64,000 nt of DNA, taken from Neiella marina. Lineage in GTDB: Bacteria; Pseudomonadota; Gammaproteobacteria; Enterobacterales; Neiellaceae. The notes beneath the pieces are model-generated. The model searched no databases. It was not told the origin of the DNA and saw only the letters and a list, made by a program, of their open reading frames with translations. Shown in pieces: positions 8,246-16,300 of the stretch. Every line of letters begins with the position of its first letter. The stretch's first letter is position 1. Position numbers and translations under genes: made by a program. Location of the stretch: positions 310,001-374,000 of the forward strand of contig NZ_NGNS01000001.1 of NCBI RefSeq assembly GCF_002165625.1, given 5' to 3'.

Positions 8246-8266
8246 AAATAACAATCGTTCTTATTT
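8246..8266. promoter_or_regulatory. Probable Fur box of the porin-flavoprotein operon
   Basis: The 21-bp segment reads as an inverted repeat with AAATAA and TTATTT ends; read on the minus strand it agrees with the 21-bp Fur consensus at about 16 positions. It lies about 100 bp upstream of the porin start, in an AT-rich promoter region. This would place the operon under iron repression. Confidence 0.55.
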
Positions 8267-8364
8267 ACATTACTTTTCATTAGATCCATAATCGCTCCAT
8301 AACAAGCTGGTTGCATTAGCAACACACAGCAAACACTTGCACACTTTGATACGGAGTTTCACCC

Positions 8365-9612
8365 ATGCACTTCACCATCAAGCCAGTGGCGATGGCACTG
8401 ACTGTTGCCTTGTCGACTGCAGCCGCAGCTGCGGACAAAGAACCGAGCGTCGCCGAACTAATGGAAATGATCAAAGCTCAACAAGCAATGATCGACAAAC
8501 AAAACCAAATGATTGAGCAGCTCTCTCAAAAAGTAGAGAAAGTTGAAGAAGAAACGGTTGCTAATACCGAAGCAGTGGAAGCCACTGTGGAAGCCATTGA
8601 AACAGCATCAACGGGTGAAGGCACCGCTTGGGATCGCCTGAGCTTTGGTGGCTACGGCGAGCTGCACTACAACAACCTAGACGGTTCTGGCGGCGCTAGC
8701 GACAAGAAAGAAATCGACTTTCACCGCTTTGTTATGTTCACCGGCTACGAATTTACCGATGATCTCAGATTCTTCTCTGAACTGGAGCTAGAACACTCAC
8801 TTTCTGGTGATGATAAGCCCGGTGAAGTGGAGTTAGAACAGGCCTACATCGAATACGATTTTAATGACAACTACTCAGGTAAAGTCGGTTTGTTCTTGCT
8901 ACCTGTCGGTTTCTTGAACGAAACCCACGAACCTCCAACGTTCTACGGTGTTGAGCGCAATAACGTCGAAAAGAATATTATCCCAACCACTTGGTGGGAA
9001 GCGGGTACCGGCGTGTTGGGTAAATACGACAACGGTGTTAGCTGGGGTGCTTATGTACACTCGGGCCTGAAAACCAGCGCCGACAAGAGCTACAAAATCC
9101 GCAATGGTCGCCAAAAAGTGGCTGAAGCAGCGGCAGACGACTTAGCTTACACGGCAAACATCAAGTATACCGGTGTTCCTGGACTCGAGCTGGGTGCGAC
9201 CCTGCAATACCAAGGCGATATCACTCAAAGTGAAGATCCAGATGCAGGCAGTGCTACTCTGGTTGAGTTTCACGGCGCTTACCAATACGAGCAATTCGGC
9301 TTGCGTACCCTGTTCGCTATCTGGGATCTCGATGGCTCCGGTCCAAAAGCAATCGGCGCCGATGAGCAATATGGTTTCTATGTTGAACCTAGCTGGCGTT
9401 TGAATGAATCATTTGGCGTGTTTGCTCGCTTCAGCGAGTGGGACAACCAAGCAGGTGACGACAACAGCGAAAGCGAATACAGCCAATATGACTTTGGTGT
9501 CAACTGGTGGCTGCACCCGCAAGTCGTTCTCAAAGCTGATTACCAAATTCAAGATAATGAAAATGGTAAAGAGCAAGAGGGCGTTAACCTTGGCATGGGT
9601 TACCACTTCTAA
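8365..9612 (+). CDS. Outer membrane porin, phosphate-selective OprO/OprP-like
   Basis: 415 residues. A Sec signal peptide ends near residue 23, followed by a coiled-coil (residues ~27-75, heptads rich in Q, K, E) that would trimerise, then a beta-barrel with many aromatic-alternating strands and a C-terminal phenylalanine (GVNLGMGYHF), the BAM insertion signal. Barrel motifs such as FGGYGELHYN and GKVGLFLLPVGFLNETHEPP are typical of the OprO/P-type porins of marine bacteria. The solute is not shown by sequence. It heads a three-gene operon with an FMN-binding and a PepSY protein and has Fur-like sites upstream, suggesting an iron-related role. Confidence 0.85.
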   Translation: MHFTIKPVAMALTVALSTAAAAADKEPSVAELMEMIKAQQAMIDKQNQMIEQLSQKVEKVEEETVANTEAVEATVEAIETASTGEGTAWDRLSFGGYGELHYNNLDGSGGASDKKEIDFHRFVMFTGYEFTDDLRFFSELELEHSLSGDDKPGEVELEQAYIEYDFNDNYSGKVGLFLLPVGFLNETHEPPTFYGVERNNVEKNIIPTTWWEAGTGVLGKYDNGVSWGAYVHSGLKTSADKSYKIRNGRQKVAEAAADDLAYTANIKYTGVPGLELGATLQYQGDITQSEDPDAGSATLVEFHGAYQYEQFGLRTLFAIWDLDGSGPKAIGADEQYGFYVEPSWRLNESFGVFARFSEWDNQAGDDNSESEYSQYDFGVNWWLHPQVVLKADYQIQDNENGKEQEGVNLGMGYHF

Positions 9613-9618
9613 ATCGCT

Positions 9619-10155
9619 ATGAAACCGATCATTACGCTGCTATTGATGTTATTGCTGGCCTCGCCTCTGGCGCTGGCCAAGGGCGAATACATGAGTCAAT
9701 CAGCGTTTTTGACGCAAGCGTTTGGCGAGTCGATACCGGCTCGTCAAACCCTATGGCTGCGTGGCGATCTGAAAAAAGATGTCACCGCACTGCTAGGCCA
9801 TCGCTATGGCAAAATCCGCTTGCACTATTGGCAACAAGGCACCACCACCAGCTGGATTCTTGAGCAAATCGGCAAAGAGCGGCCCATTACTGCCGGCTTT
9901 GTGGTCGACCAGCAGCGCATCGTCCAAGCCCATGTACTGGTATTCCGTGAATCGCGCGGCTGGGAAATCAAACGCTCCGCCTTTACCCAACAATTTGAAT
10001 TTACTGAACTGACCGATGATAATCGGCTGTCAAAACATATTGACGGCATCACTGGCGCAACACTTTCAGTTAACGCGATGAATCGCATGGCAAAGTTAGC
10101 GCTTAGACTCGATCAAGAGGTTCAGCTCACCCTTGCGCATCACCAAACTAACTAA
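9619..10155 (+). CDS. Periplasmic FMN-binding domain protein (covalently flavinylated)
   Basis: 178 residues with a signal peptide (cleavage near ALAKG, residue 20). The C-terminal half is an FMN-binding domain like NqrC/RnfG, with the ApbE flavin-transfer motif Dxx(S/T)GAT present as DGITGAT at residues 142-148; Thr148 is the expected FMN attachment site. Such proteins pass electrons in the periplasm. It starts six bases after the porin stop and its end overlaps the PepSY gene, so the three are one operon. No apbE is in the window; one elsewhere is required. Confidence 0.88.
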   Translation: MKPIITLLLMLLLASPLALAKGEYMSQSAFLTQAFGESIPARQTLWLRGDLKKDVTALLGHRYGKIRLHYWQQGTTTSWILEQIGKERPITAGFVVDQQRIVQAHVLVFRESRGWEIKRSAFTQQFEFTELTDDNRLSKHIDGITGATLSVNAMNRMAKLALRLDQEVQLTLAHHQTN

Positions 10156-10852
10156 CCGCTTCCTACTCAACTGGCATCGCCAGATCGGATTATTTGTCGC
10201 CATTTTGGCCCTTAACCTGAGTATTACTGGGGTACTGCTGCAACATACCGAGTTGTTTAAACTCGACCGCACCTACCTGACTTCGTCTTGGCTACTCAAT
10301 TGGTACAACTACCCGGAACCAAACGTAGACGTCGTGCATTTGCGCCAACAACAAGTGATTCAAGTAGATGACCAAATTCTGCTGGGTGAAACCATTGTCG
10401 GTAACAGCAAAGGGCAGCTTTGGGGTGCAGCCGAAACTGAAGAATCGATATTAATCGCCAGCGGGTACGTGTTGATTTGGTTGACTCACGACGGCGAAGT
10501 CATCGACGTCATGCCAAGTCCAATTGCAGATTCCCGCTCGACATTGGCTCGCACCGGTGATCAATTCCAAATCTGGTCCGAAGCCGGTTGGCTGATAGCA
10601 GATCCGGAACTATCCGATTGGCAATTGGCATCCGAGCCAGGGGAGCTACCATTGGCTGTTGAGCCCACTGACTTTCGTCAAATCCATTTGCCGAGCGAGT
10701 TGAGTGTTGGCATCAGCCTCGAGCGGCTAATGCTTGACTTGCACAGTGGTCGATTGTTCGGCCCGGTTGGCGTAGTGCTGATGGATCTGGCCTCAGTCGG
10801 TTTAATATTGCTGGCGATTTCCGGCTGCTGGCTGTGGCTACGCCGACGCTAA
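10133..10852 (+). CDS. PepSY-associated transmembrane protein
   Basis: 239 residues with an N-terminal segment typical of PepSY_TM proteins (LNWHRQIGLFVAILALNLSITGVLLQHT), a periplasmic middle, and a C-terminal LHSGRLFGPVGVVLMDLASVGLILLAISGCWLWLRRR. The paired histidines (NWHRQ, LLQHT, LDLHSG) resemble those that bind heme in PepSY_TM reductases. The start is a TTG inside the end of the FMN gene (23-base overlap), so translation is probably coupled. Likely partner: inner-membrane electron donor to the flavoprotein. Inference, not proven by sequence. Confidence 0.85.
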   Translation: MRITKLTNRFLLNWHRQIGLFVAILALNLSITGVLLQHTELFKLDRTYLTSSWLLNWYNYPEPNVDVVHLRQQQVIQVDDQILLGETIVGNSKGQLWGAAETEESILIASGYVLIWLTHDGEVIDVMPSPIADSRSTLARTGDQFQIWSEAGWLIADPELSDWQLASEPGELPLAVEPTDFRQIHLPSELSVGISLERLMLDLHSGRLFGPVGVVLMDLASVGLILLAISGCWLWLRRR

Positions 10853-11186
10853 AATGCCTTCGCCAGCCTAAACTTTCACTCTAATTCTTACCAACGAATG
10901 GATCTTGGCACGACATTATCCCGTAGCAATTCAGGCAGACCTTTTTCCTGAAGGTTCGATCAGGTTACGCCAAAACAACAAAGGACTATGGCGACGAATT
11001 GGACGGTTGAAACAGGGCGGGCTGATTAGTCATTTGGCAGGATCACGCCAAAGCCGAAAAGCCGCAGTGCCACTTGCAAAAAGGCCCACCTGGGCGCCCC
11101 GAGACGTCGGGGAAACTTATCAGATCACAAAGCCCACCAAAGTTGGTGGGCTTTTCATGAGCCAATTTCAAACGATGAGTCAGTAA
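10853..11186. other. Intergenic region, no supported gene
   Basis: 334 bp between the PepSY gene and the convergent hydroxylase gene. A TTG-initiated frame of 93 codons runs through it and across a terminator hairpin; it has no ribosome site, low-complexity basic composition and no recognisable domain, so I do not call it. The only clear signal is the hairpin at 11130-11153. Confidence 0.5.
11130..11154. terminator. Bidirectional terminator hairpin
   Basis: AAGCCCACCAA/TTGGTGGGCTT with a two-base loop: a perfect 11-pair stem between convergent operons, with a short T-run on both strands. Confidence 0.85.
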
Positions 11187-13394
11187 TTAACTCATGCGGG
11201 GCTTAATGGGTAAGTCGCGATAACGCTTGCCGGTAGCGGCAAATATCGCATTGGCCAAGGCCGGTGCAAACGGCCCGACACCGGGTTCACCTAAGCCGGT
11301 TGGCTCTTTGTCGGATTCGATAAAGTGGGTTCTGACATTTGGCATATCAGGGATCCGCACCACCGGATAGTCGTGATAATTGGAGTTGGTCACCGCACCA
11401 TCTTTAAAGTGGATTTCGGTATGCAGCGCCAAGCCCATTCCCATCACCACTGCGCCTTCCATTTGAGCGGTGGCACCATCTTTATTGACCACCTGGCCGC
11501 AGTCCACCGCACAATCGACGTTTAACACCTTGATATCATTACCATCGACTTTGACATGAACCGCCATTGCGACATAGCTCTGGAAGCTGTAATGCACTGC
11601 AATGCCAATGCCTTCACCCGCAGGCAGTTTACGGCCAAAACCAGATTGCTCAGCCGCCAGTGCCAGTGTCGCTTTTGAGCGCGCCACTTGCTCAGCCTGC
11701 TCCGCATTGGAATTAGCGTCATACACCTGATTCAAGAAGGTGACGGTATCTTTGCCGGCTGCATGGGCCAATTCATCGGCGAAGGAGCCAAAGGCAAAGC
11801 CGTAAAAGATGGCGTAGACCGCCCGATACCAACCAATGCGGGTATGCGGTGGTGCCTCACCCGATTCACTGCGAAAGTTGGCAATGCCAAACGGGTGGGT
11901 GGCAATGTCGTTTACATGGCCTTTGGGTGCATAAGGGTGACTTGGATCGAATAGGGTGGCAATTGATGGAAATGCCGCGCGATGCAACCAGCTGGTGACT
12001 TGGCCATCATCATCCAAGCCTGCTTCAATATGCTGCGCATTGATGGAGTGATAGTAGCCGGTGCGCATGTCTTCTTCGCGACTCCAAGTCAGCTGAATCG
12101 GCAGGCCAGTTTTCTCTGACAACACCGCCGCCTCATGGACATAGTCGCACTTGAACTTGCGACCAAAGGCGCCGCCGGAAATCATCACATGGACGGTGAC
12201 ATCCTTCTTATCACGCTTAAAGTAGTCAGAAAGCACCTTCTGGATGTCGGCAGGACTTTGAGTCGAAGCCCACACTTCAATGCCTTCCGGTTTCACCCAT
12301 ACCAAGCTTGCATTGGGTTCCATTGGCGCATGACATAGGTGACCACCGGTGTATGTCGCTTCGAGTTTCTTGCTGGCTGAGTTCAAGGCGGCATCGACAT
12401 CGCCGCGTTCAACCATGACATTAGCGGGCTTTTCAACATTGGCGACCAGTTGCTGACGATACTGCTCGGTGTTATAGACCTTATTGGGCCCGTAATCCCA
12501 TTCAATTTTTAGCTGCTTCACTGCTTGCTGCGCAGTCCAAGTATTATCGGCCACAACAGCCACACCACCGACTGAGCCATAAGGCACATCGTAACGGTCA
12601 ATGGCAATCACATGGCTGACACCTTTAATCGCTTTGGCCGCTGAGTCGTCGAGCGATTTCAACTTACCGCCCAGCACTGGGCAATGGACAATCGCCGCAT
12701 ACTTCATCCCGGGTACGGTGGCATCGGCGCCATAAACGCGCTGACCTTGAATCACCAGATCAACATCGTGTCGTTTCAGATCTGAACCAATATAGCGGAA
12801 ATCGGCTTTGCTCTTGAGCTGCGGCTTTTCGGGAACCGGCAGGGTAGCAGCCACTTTGGTCAGCTCACCAAAACCGAGTTTGGCATTGGTTGTTTTGTTA
12901 ACGACAAAGTGGTCTTTGGCAACGCAATCGTCTGCCGATACTTGCCACGCTTTAGCTGCCGCCAGCACTAACATTTCCTTTGCTGCCGCGCCGGCTTCTC
13001 GCATCCGGGTATACATCACCCGCATACTGGCCGAGCCACCGGTTGCTTGCGAACCGTATTTGTCTTCGTCGCCATCGGCCTGCAATACGGTAACCCGATT
13101 CCAATCCGCTTCTAACTCTTCGGCAACAACGGAACCTAGCGCAGTGCTAATGCCCTGACCCATTTCACAACGTCCAACATAAATTGTGGTATCGCCATTG
13201 TCAGCGATCTTGAGGTAAGCATTCGGTGAATACGCTTGCCCAGAAGTTGCGCTGCTAGCGGCAAAGCCGGGCAGGGTAATGCCCATCATTAAACCACCAG
13301 AAGTTAATGACGCCGCTTTGAGGAAGTTGCGGCGACTGTCATCAACGGCAACCGGCGCTTTGCCTGCTTCAGTTAGTTTCAACCAAGGTTTCAT
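11187..13394 (-). CDS. Molybdopterin-binding subunit of a periplasmic aldehyde/isoquinoline-type oxidoreductase
   Basis: 735 residues, xanthine dehydrogenase superfamily large subunit of the IorB kind. The N-terminus carries a twin-arginine signal (DDSRRNFLKAASLTSGG), so the folded enzyme with its molybdenum cofactor is exported by Tat. Cofactor and active-site motifs seen: GRCEMGQGISTALG, GGAFGRKF, and GLGEPGVGPFAPALANA with the catalytic glutamate. The start ATG has AGGAGG six bases upstream and lies one base after the stop of the small subunit. Family substrates are aldehydes and N-heteroaromatics; the substrate here is unknown. An open frame extends 50 codons further but only re-reads the small-subunit gene. 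Confidence 0.92.
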   Translation of the reverse strand: MKPWLKLTEAGKAPVAVDDSRRNFLKAASLTSGGLMMGITLPGFAASSATSGQAYSPNAYLKIADNGDTTIYVGRCEMGQGISTALGSVVAEELEADWNRVTVLQADGDEDKYGSQATGGSASMRVMYTRMREAGAAAKEMLVLAAAKAWQVSADDCVAKDHFVVNKTTNAKLGFGELTKVAATLPVPEKPQLKSKADFRYIGSDLKRHDVDLVIQGQRVYGADATVPGMKYAAIVHCPVLGGKLKSLDDSAAKAIKGVSHVIAIDRYDVPYGSVGGVAVVADNTWTAQQAVKQLKIEWDYGPNKVYNTEQYRQQLVANVEKPANVMVERGDVDAALNSASKKLEATYTGGHLCHAPMEPNASLVWVKPEGIEVWASTQSPADIQKVLSDYFKRDKKDVTVHVMISGGAFGRKFKCDYVHEAAVLSEKTGLPIQLTWSREEDMRTGYYHSINAQHIEAGLDDDGQVTSWLHRAAFPSIATLFDPSHPYAPKGHVNDIATHPFGIANFRSESGEAPPHTRIGWYRAVYAIFYGFAFGSFADELAHAAGKDTVTFLNQVYDANSNAEQAEQVARSKATLALAAEQSGFGRKLPAGEGIGIAVHYSFQSYVAMAVHVKVDGNDIKVLNVDCAVDCGQVVNKDGATAQMEGAVVMGMGLALHTEIHFKDGAVTNSNYHDYPVVRIPDMPNVRTHFIESDKEPTGLGEPGVGPFAPALANAIFAATGKRYRDLPIKPRMS

Positions 13395-13395
13395 G

Positions 13396-13854
13396 CTACA
13401 CCTCCTTGGCCAATTCATCGGCGGCAGTTTGGATCGCTTTTTTGATCCGCTGATAAGTACCGCAACGGCAGATATTACCCTGCATGGCATTGTCGATCTC
13501 TTGCTCGGTTGGCTTACTATTCTCAGCCAACAAACCTGCAGCATTCATGATCTGGCCAGCCTGGCAATAACCGCATTGCGGCACATTGTGCTCAAGCCAA
13601 GCTTTTTGTAGTGGGTGGTTAGCGTCCTCAGACAGCCCCTCAATGGTGGTAATTTTGGCACCGTTGAGGGCAGCAACCGGCATGGTGCATGAGCGGCGCG
13701 CTTTACCGTCAATCAGCACGGTACAAGCACCACATAGGCCCATACCGCAGCCATACTTAGTACCTTTGATTCCTAGTCGATCGCGGATAAACCACAGTAG
13801 TGGCATATCTGCAGGAACGTCGACGTCATAGTCTTTTCCGTTAATGGTGATCAT
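13396..13854 (-). CDS. [2Fe-2S] subunit of the molybdenum hydroxylase (IorA-like)
   Basis: 152 residues with the two [2Fe-2S] centres of the family: a plant-type ferredoxin motif [16 protein letters not shown]...RSC (residues ~35-60) and the helical motif CGYCQAGQI plus [12 protein letters not shown] (residues ~97-135). It takes electrons from the molybdenum site. It has no signal of its own and would hitchhike through Tat on the large subunit. A cytochrome c gene, the usual electron acceptor in such operons, is absent next to it, as is an XdhC-like maturation factor. Confidence 0.93.
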   Translation of the reverse strand: MITINGKDYDVDVPADMPLLWFIRDRLGIKGTKYGCGMGLCGACTVLIDGKARRSCTMPVAALNGAKITTIEGLSEDANHPLQKAWLEHNVPQCGYCQAGQIMNAAGLLAENSKPTEQEIDNAMQGNICRCGTYQRIKKAIQTAADELAKEV

Positions 13855-13996
13855 GAAAGCTCTCTCGTGGGCAAGGCAGATGTATTTTTATTGTTCAAGC
13901 TAGCATGGCTCAAGGGCAGCAACGAGCGCAAGATAGTAAAATGTAACAATTTTGATCTTGCGAACAAGCTGGTTTTCGACAGTCGCTTTTAGCAAT

Positions 13997-14025
13997 AAAA
14001 AAGCAGCTATGAAAGCTGCTTTTTT
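13997..14025. terminator. Bidirectional Rho-independent terminator
   Basis: AAAAAAGCAGCT / AGCTGCTTTTTT with loop ATGAA. On the minus strand it closes the lipoprotein gene that ends at 14044. Confidence 0.9.
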
Positions 14026-14043
14026 GCTGGTTATAGAGATGAC

Positions 14044-14712
14044 TTATTTCAGATCGCGTTTGATACCTGCAACCATCTCTTGGTTCCATTTGTCGATAAC
14101 AGGCTGAACCATGTCGAAGTTGAGCACAGCTTCGTCGTCCTCAACTTCCTTGCCGATACCAACCAAGAAGGCGGTACTTAGCAACTCACCGGTGACTGCA
14201 TCAATCACCTCGCCCTCCACCGTTAATTTGGCGGCAAGGTTATCCAAGTTGCCAGTGGCCGCCGAAGCAATGAAGGCAATCGGTAAATATTGAATCGCTG
14301 ATAGTCCCTGATCATCTATCGATGCGCCGGTAATCGCCAGTCGCAAGCGAACGGTTCCAGGTTCAGCTTTAGTCACTAGCTTGCCGGTGCTTGCTGCCGA
14401 TTTGGTAATACTGTCGTTGGTATACTTAAGAATGTCAGCCAACACTTCATCGCTAACTTTATCTGATGTCATCGGGGCGGGGAAAAACACCACCGGATCG
14501 ATCATCAGTTTGCTGTACTTGCCTGAAGCGAATTCATCGCTCACCCAGCGCATTTTGAACAAGTCATCATCACCGGTTGGAATTTCAACCATGCTGTCAT
14601 ACTGACTCAAAAATCCACTGCGTTTGACTTCATCTTCTGCTGTCGATCCGCAACCAGCCAGCAAACCAGCGGCAATAATCGCTGACAAGATTGCTTTGCA
14701 CTTCCCTAACAT
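14044..14712 (-). CDS. DUF3313 family lipoprotein
   Basis: 222 residues. The signal peptide ends in a lipobox (LLAGCGS, Cys at residue ~21), so the mature protein is lipid-anchored. The body (FFPAPMTSDKVSDEVLADILKYTND..., RLRLAITGASIDDQGLSA, VEGEVIDAVTGELLSTAF) fits the DUF3313 group of outer-membrane lipoproteins of unknown function. It stands alone, with its own promoter region (14713 on) and terminator. Confidence 0.85.
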   Translation of the reverse strand: MLGKCKAILSAIIAAGLLAGCGSTAEDEVKRSGFLSQYDSMVEIPTGDDDLFKMRWVSDEFASGKYSKLMIDPVVFFPAPMTSDKVSDEVLADILKYTNDSITKSAASTGKLVTKAEPGTVRLRLAITGASIDDQGLSAIQYLPIAFIASAATGNLDNLAAKLTVEGEVIDAVTGELLSTAFLVGIGKEVEDDEAVLNFDMVQPVIDKWNQEMVAGIKRDLK

Positions 14713-14913
14713 GGCTTTTCCTCTTTATTGTTCAGTTAATTAGTTCACCAATGCTGTTAATCTTCTGATGCTTACGATCGACATTAGTTCCATTGCTTAG
14801 TGGCATCTTTTGACGAGCTCGAAGTCGAGATTGAGCTAACATGAAATTGATGGTTGCAGTTGAATTTCGTGAACAGGGTCAATGAGTGGCAAATAAAAAC
14901 CATGAATAGTTTC

Positions 14914-14933
14914 CCATGTAAGCCCTTACATGG
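14914..14933. promoter_or_regulatory. LacI-type operator upstream of the GH16 gene
   Basis: CCATGTAAGCCCTTACATGG is a 20-bp palindrome with one central mismatch. The inner 14 bases differ from TGTAAGCGCTTACA at one position. It lies 70 bp before the start codon at 15003. The same operator type precedes most genes of the glucan region at 39.7-53.5 kb. Confidence 0.75.
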
Positions 14934-15002
14934 TGAAATACTAATCGAGGGCTCATAATAACCTCACGCCCAACCCACAAGACCAGAACAACAAGAGACG
15001 CT

Positions 15003-15911
15003 ATGAAATCACACATCACCACCTGCGCAGCTGCAGTCATGACGGTTGCCACCTTAACCGCTTGCTCATCAGGTACAACCTCACCAGCAGTGGAGGCATA
15101 CGACGGTTACACCGGCCAGTATGACAACTTCACCTTGGTTATGGATGAGCGTTTCGATTCATTTGATCCAAAGGTCTGGGAGCGCGGTGATGGTGCAGTT
15201 GGCCATGAAGCAGACTGCCGCTTTCAACCGCAAGGGGTTGAGATTCGTGATGGTGTGATGGCATTAACGGTGCGTAAAGAGCCTGTTGCGGCAGGATTTT
15301 CTGAAGACCACCAGCTGCAAAAACGAGCCTATGAATTCAGTTGCGGTGAAATGCGTACGGTAGAAAAATTCAAATATGGCCGCATTGAAGCCCGTTTTAA
15401 AACACCAACAACGCCTACATCCGGCTTTATTTCATCGTTGTTCACCTATGATCGCGATGATGGCATGTGGCGCGAGATTGATATTGAGCTCGAGGGCGGT
15501 CGTCCTGGCTCGATGCAATCCAACTTAATCTTTGCCGATGGCGCATCCGATCCGGATTTTGCCTGGATCCACACCCGCGCATGGGGCGCTTGGGAAGCTC
15601 TACACCCAATGACCAAGGCCACCAGTGAGTGGACGGTTTATGCCATTGAGTGGACCCCGGATTATATGGCGTGGTTTATGGATGGTGTCGAAGTGCGCCG
15701 CTTGACCAATGCCGACTTGGACAACAAACCCTATAAAGAGCCACAAGTGAACAAAACGTGGGTGCCAGAGACTGATACCAAAATTATGATGAATTTCTGG
15801 ATCCCAACTCGCCAAGTCGGTGTTCATTTTGGCGGCGACCCAATCGACAACGCTTACCCAATGACGGCGGAGTACGATTGGTTCCGCTACTACGCATACA
15901 CTCCCGAATAG
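15003..15911 (+). CDS. GH16 family endo-beta-glucanase lipoprotein
   Basis: 302 residues: lipoprotein signal (TLTACSS, Cys ~21), then one GH16 jelly-roll domain. The catalytic motif ExDxE is read as EIDIE with Glu158 (nucleophile), Asp160 and Glu162 (acid/base). GH16 enzymes hydrolyse beta-1,3/1,4-glucans or galactans; laminarin-type beta-1,3-glucan is likely from the shared operator with the glucan locus 25 kb away, but agarase or carrageenase-like specificity cannot be excluded by eye. CWxPT-like aromatic platforms are present (WERGDG, FMDGVEVRRL). Monocistronic: own operator and a strong terminator. Confidence 0.9.
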   Translation: MKSHITTCAAAVMTVATLTACSSGTTSPAVEAYDGYTGQYDNFTLVMDERFDSFDPKVWERGDGAVGHEADCRFQPQGVEIRDGVMALTVRKEPVAAGFSEDHQLQKRAYEFSCGEMRTVEKFKYGRIEARFKTPTTPTSGFISSLFTYDRDDGMWREIDIELEGGRPGSMQSNLIFADGASDPDFAWIHTRAWGAWEALHPMTKATSEWTVYAIEWTPDYMAWFMDGVEVRRLTNADLDNKPYKEPQVNKTWVPETDTKIMMNFWIPTRQVGVHFGGDPIDNAYPMTAEYDWFRYYAYTPE

Positions 15912-15943
15912 CAAACAATTTCCACCCCCCTATGAGGTAATTT

Positions 15944-15967
15944 GGAGCGCATCGCGCTCCTTTTTTT
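15944..15967 (+). terminator. Rho-independent terminator of the GH16 gene
   Basis: GGAGCGC/GCGCTCC with a three-base loop, followed by seven Ts. Confidence 0.92.
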
Positions 15968-15998
15968 GTGCGCACGCACCATCAAAGAGTGGCGTGTG

Positions 15999-16080
15999 TG
16001 CTTGATATGCATGCATCCGCCGCACGGAAGCGGCGGCTGAGCCATCATGGAAGATTTCACGGCGTCATGCAGAGCAAGCA
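15999..16080. repeat. Dispersed intergenic repeat, copy A
   Basis: The core (16014-16067) has a hairpin CGCCGC/GCGGCG, then GCTGAGCCATCA and GATTTCACGGCGTC. It is bracketed by inverted arms unique to this copy: TGCTTG..TGCATG at 15999-16013 and the complement at 16066-16080 (12 of 15). Same core as copies at 27177, 39481, 62072 and 62281. Confidence 0.75.
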
Positions 16081-16135
16081 TATACGGCACGACTTAGCGG
16101 ACTGAGACCAACTCGCCACCAAAGAAGTTTGTTTC
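16061..16135. repeat. 75-bp direct repeat, first unit
   Basis: Begins at GGCGTCATGCAGAGCAAG, the end of repeat copy A, and includes CCAACTCGCCACCAAA. About 65 of 75 bases match the second unit at 16183. Confidence 0.75.
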
Positions 16136-16182
16136 ACCAATTTTGATTCCCTTCCGATACAGCCTGGTGGGATACCCATCTT

Positions 16183-16257
16183 GGCGTCATGCAGAGCAAG
16201 GGTACACGGCACGACTTAATGGACTAAGACCAACTCGCCACCAAACAAATTTGTTTC
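16183..16257. repeat. 75-bp direct repeat, second unit
   Basis: Second unit, 122 bp downstream of the first. Small differences, such as GACTTAGCGG against GACTTAATGG, show it is an old duplication. The unit contains no open frame. Confidence 0.75.
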
Positions 16258-16300
16258 CCTTCACTACAAATCAGCAAGCCAAGTCGGCTAAGCCCTTCAC

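Larger units (their letters stand above)
15912..16300. other. Repeat-filled intergenic region
   Basis: 389 bp between convergent genes. It contains the GH16 terminator, one copy of the dispersed repeat family (15999-16080) and a 75-bp direct repeat pair. No gene is supported. Confidence 0.7.

Noticed and set aside
10905-11186. 93-codon TTG-started frame
   Set aside because: No ribosome site or domain, and it reads through the terminator hairpin at 11130.
15890-16090. Minus-strand frame rich in Pro, Cys and His
   Set aside because: It is a translation of the dispersed repeat core and the GH16 terminator, and the same pseudo-peptide appears at 27064-27291.
16061-16257. Possible CRISPR or integron-type array
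   Set aside because: Only two 75-bp units with unequal sequence and no spacer regularity; no cas or integrase genes.
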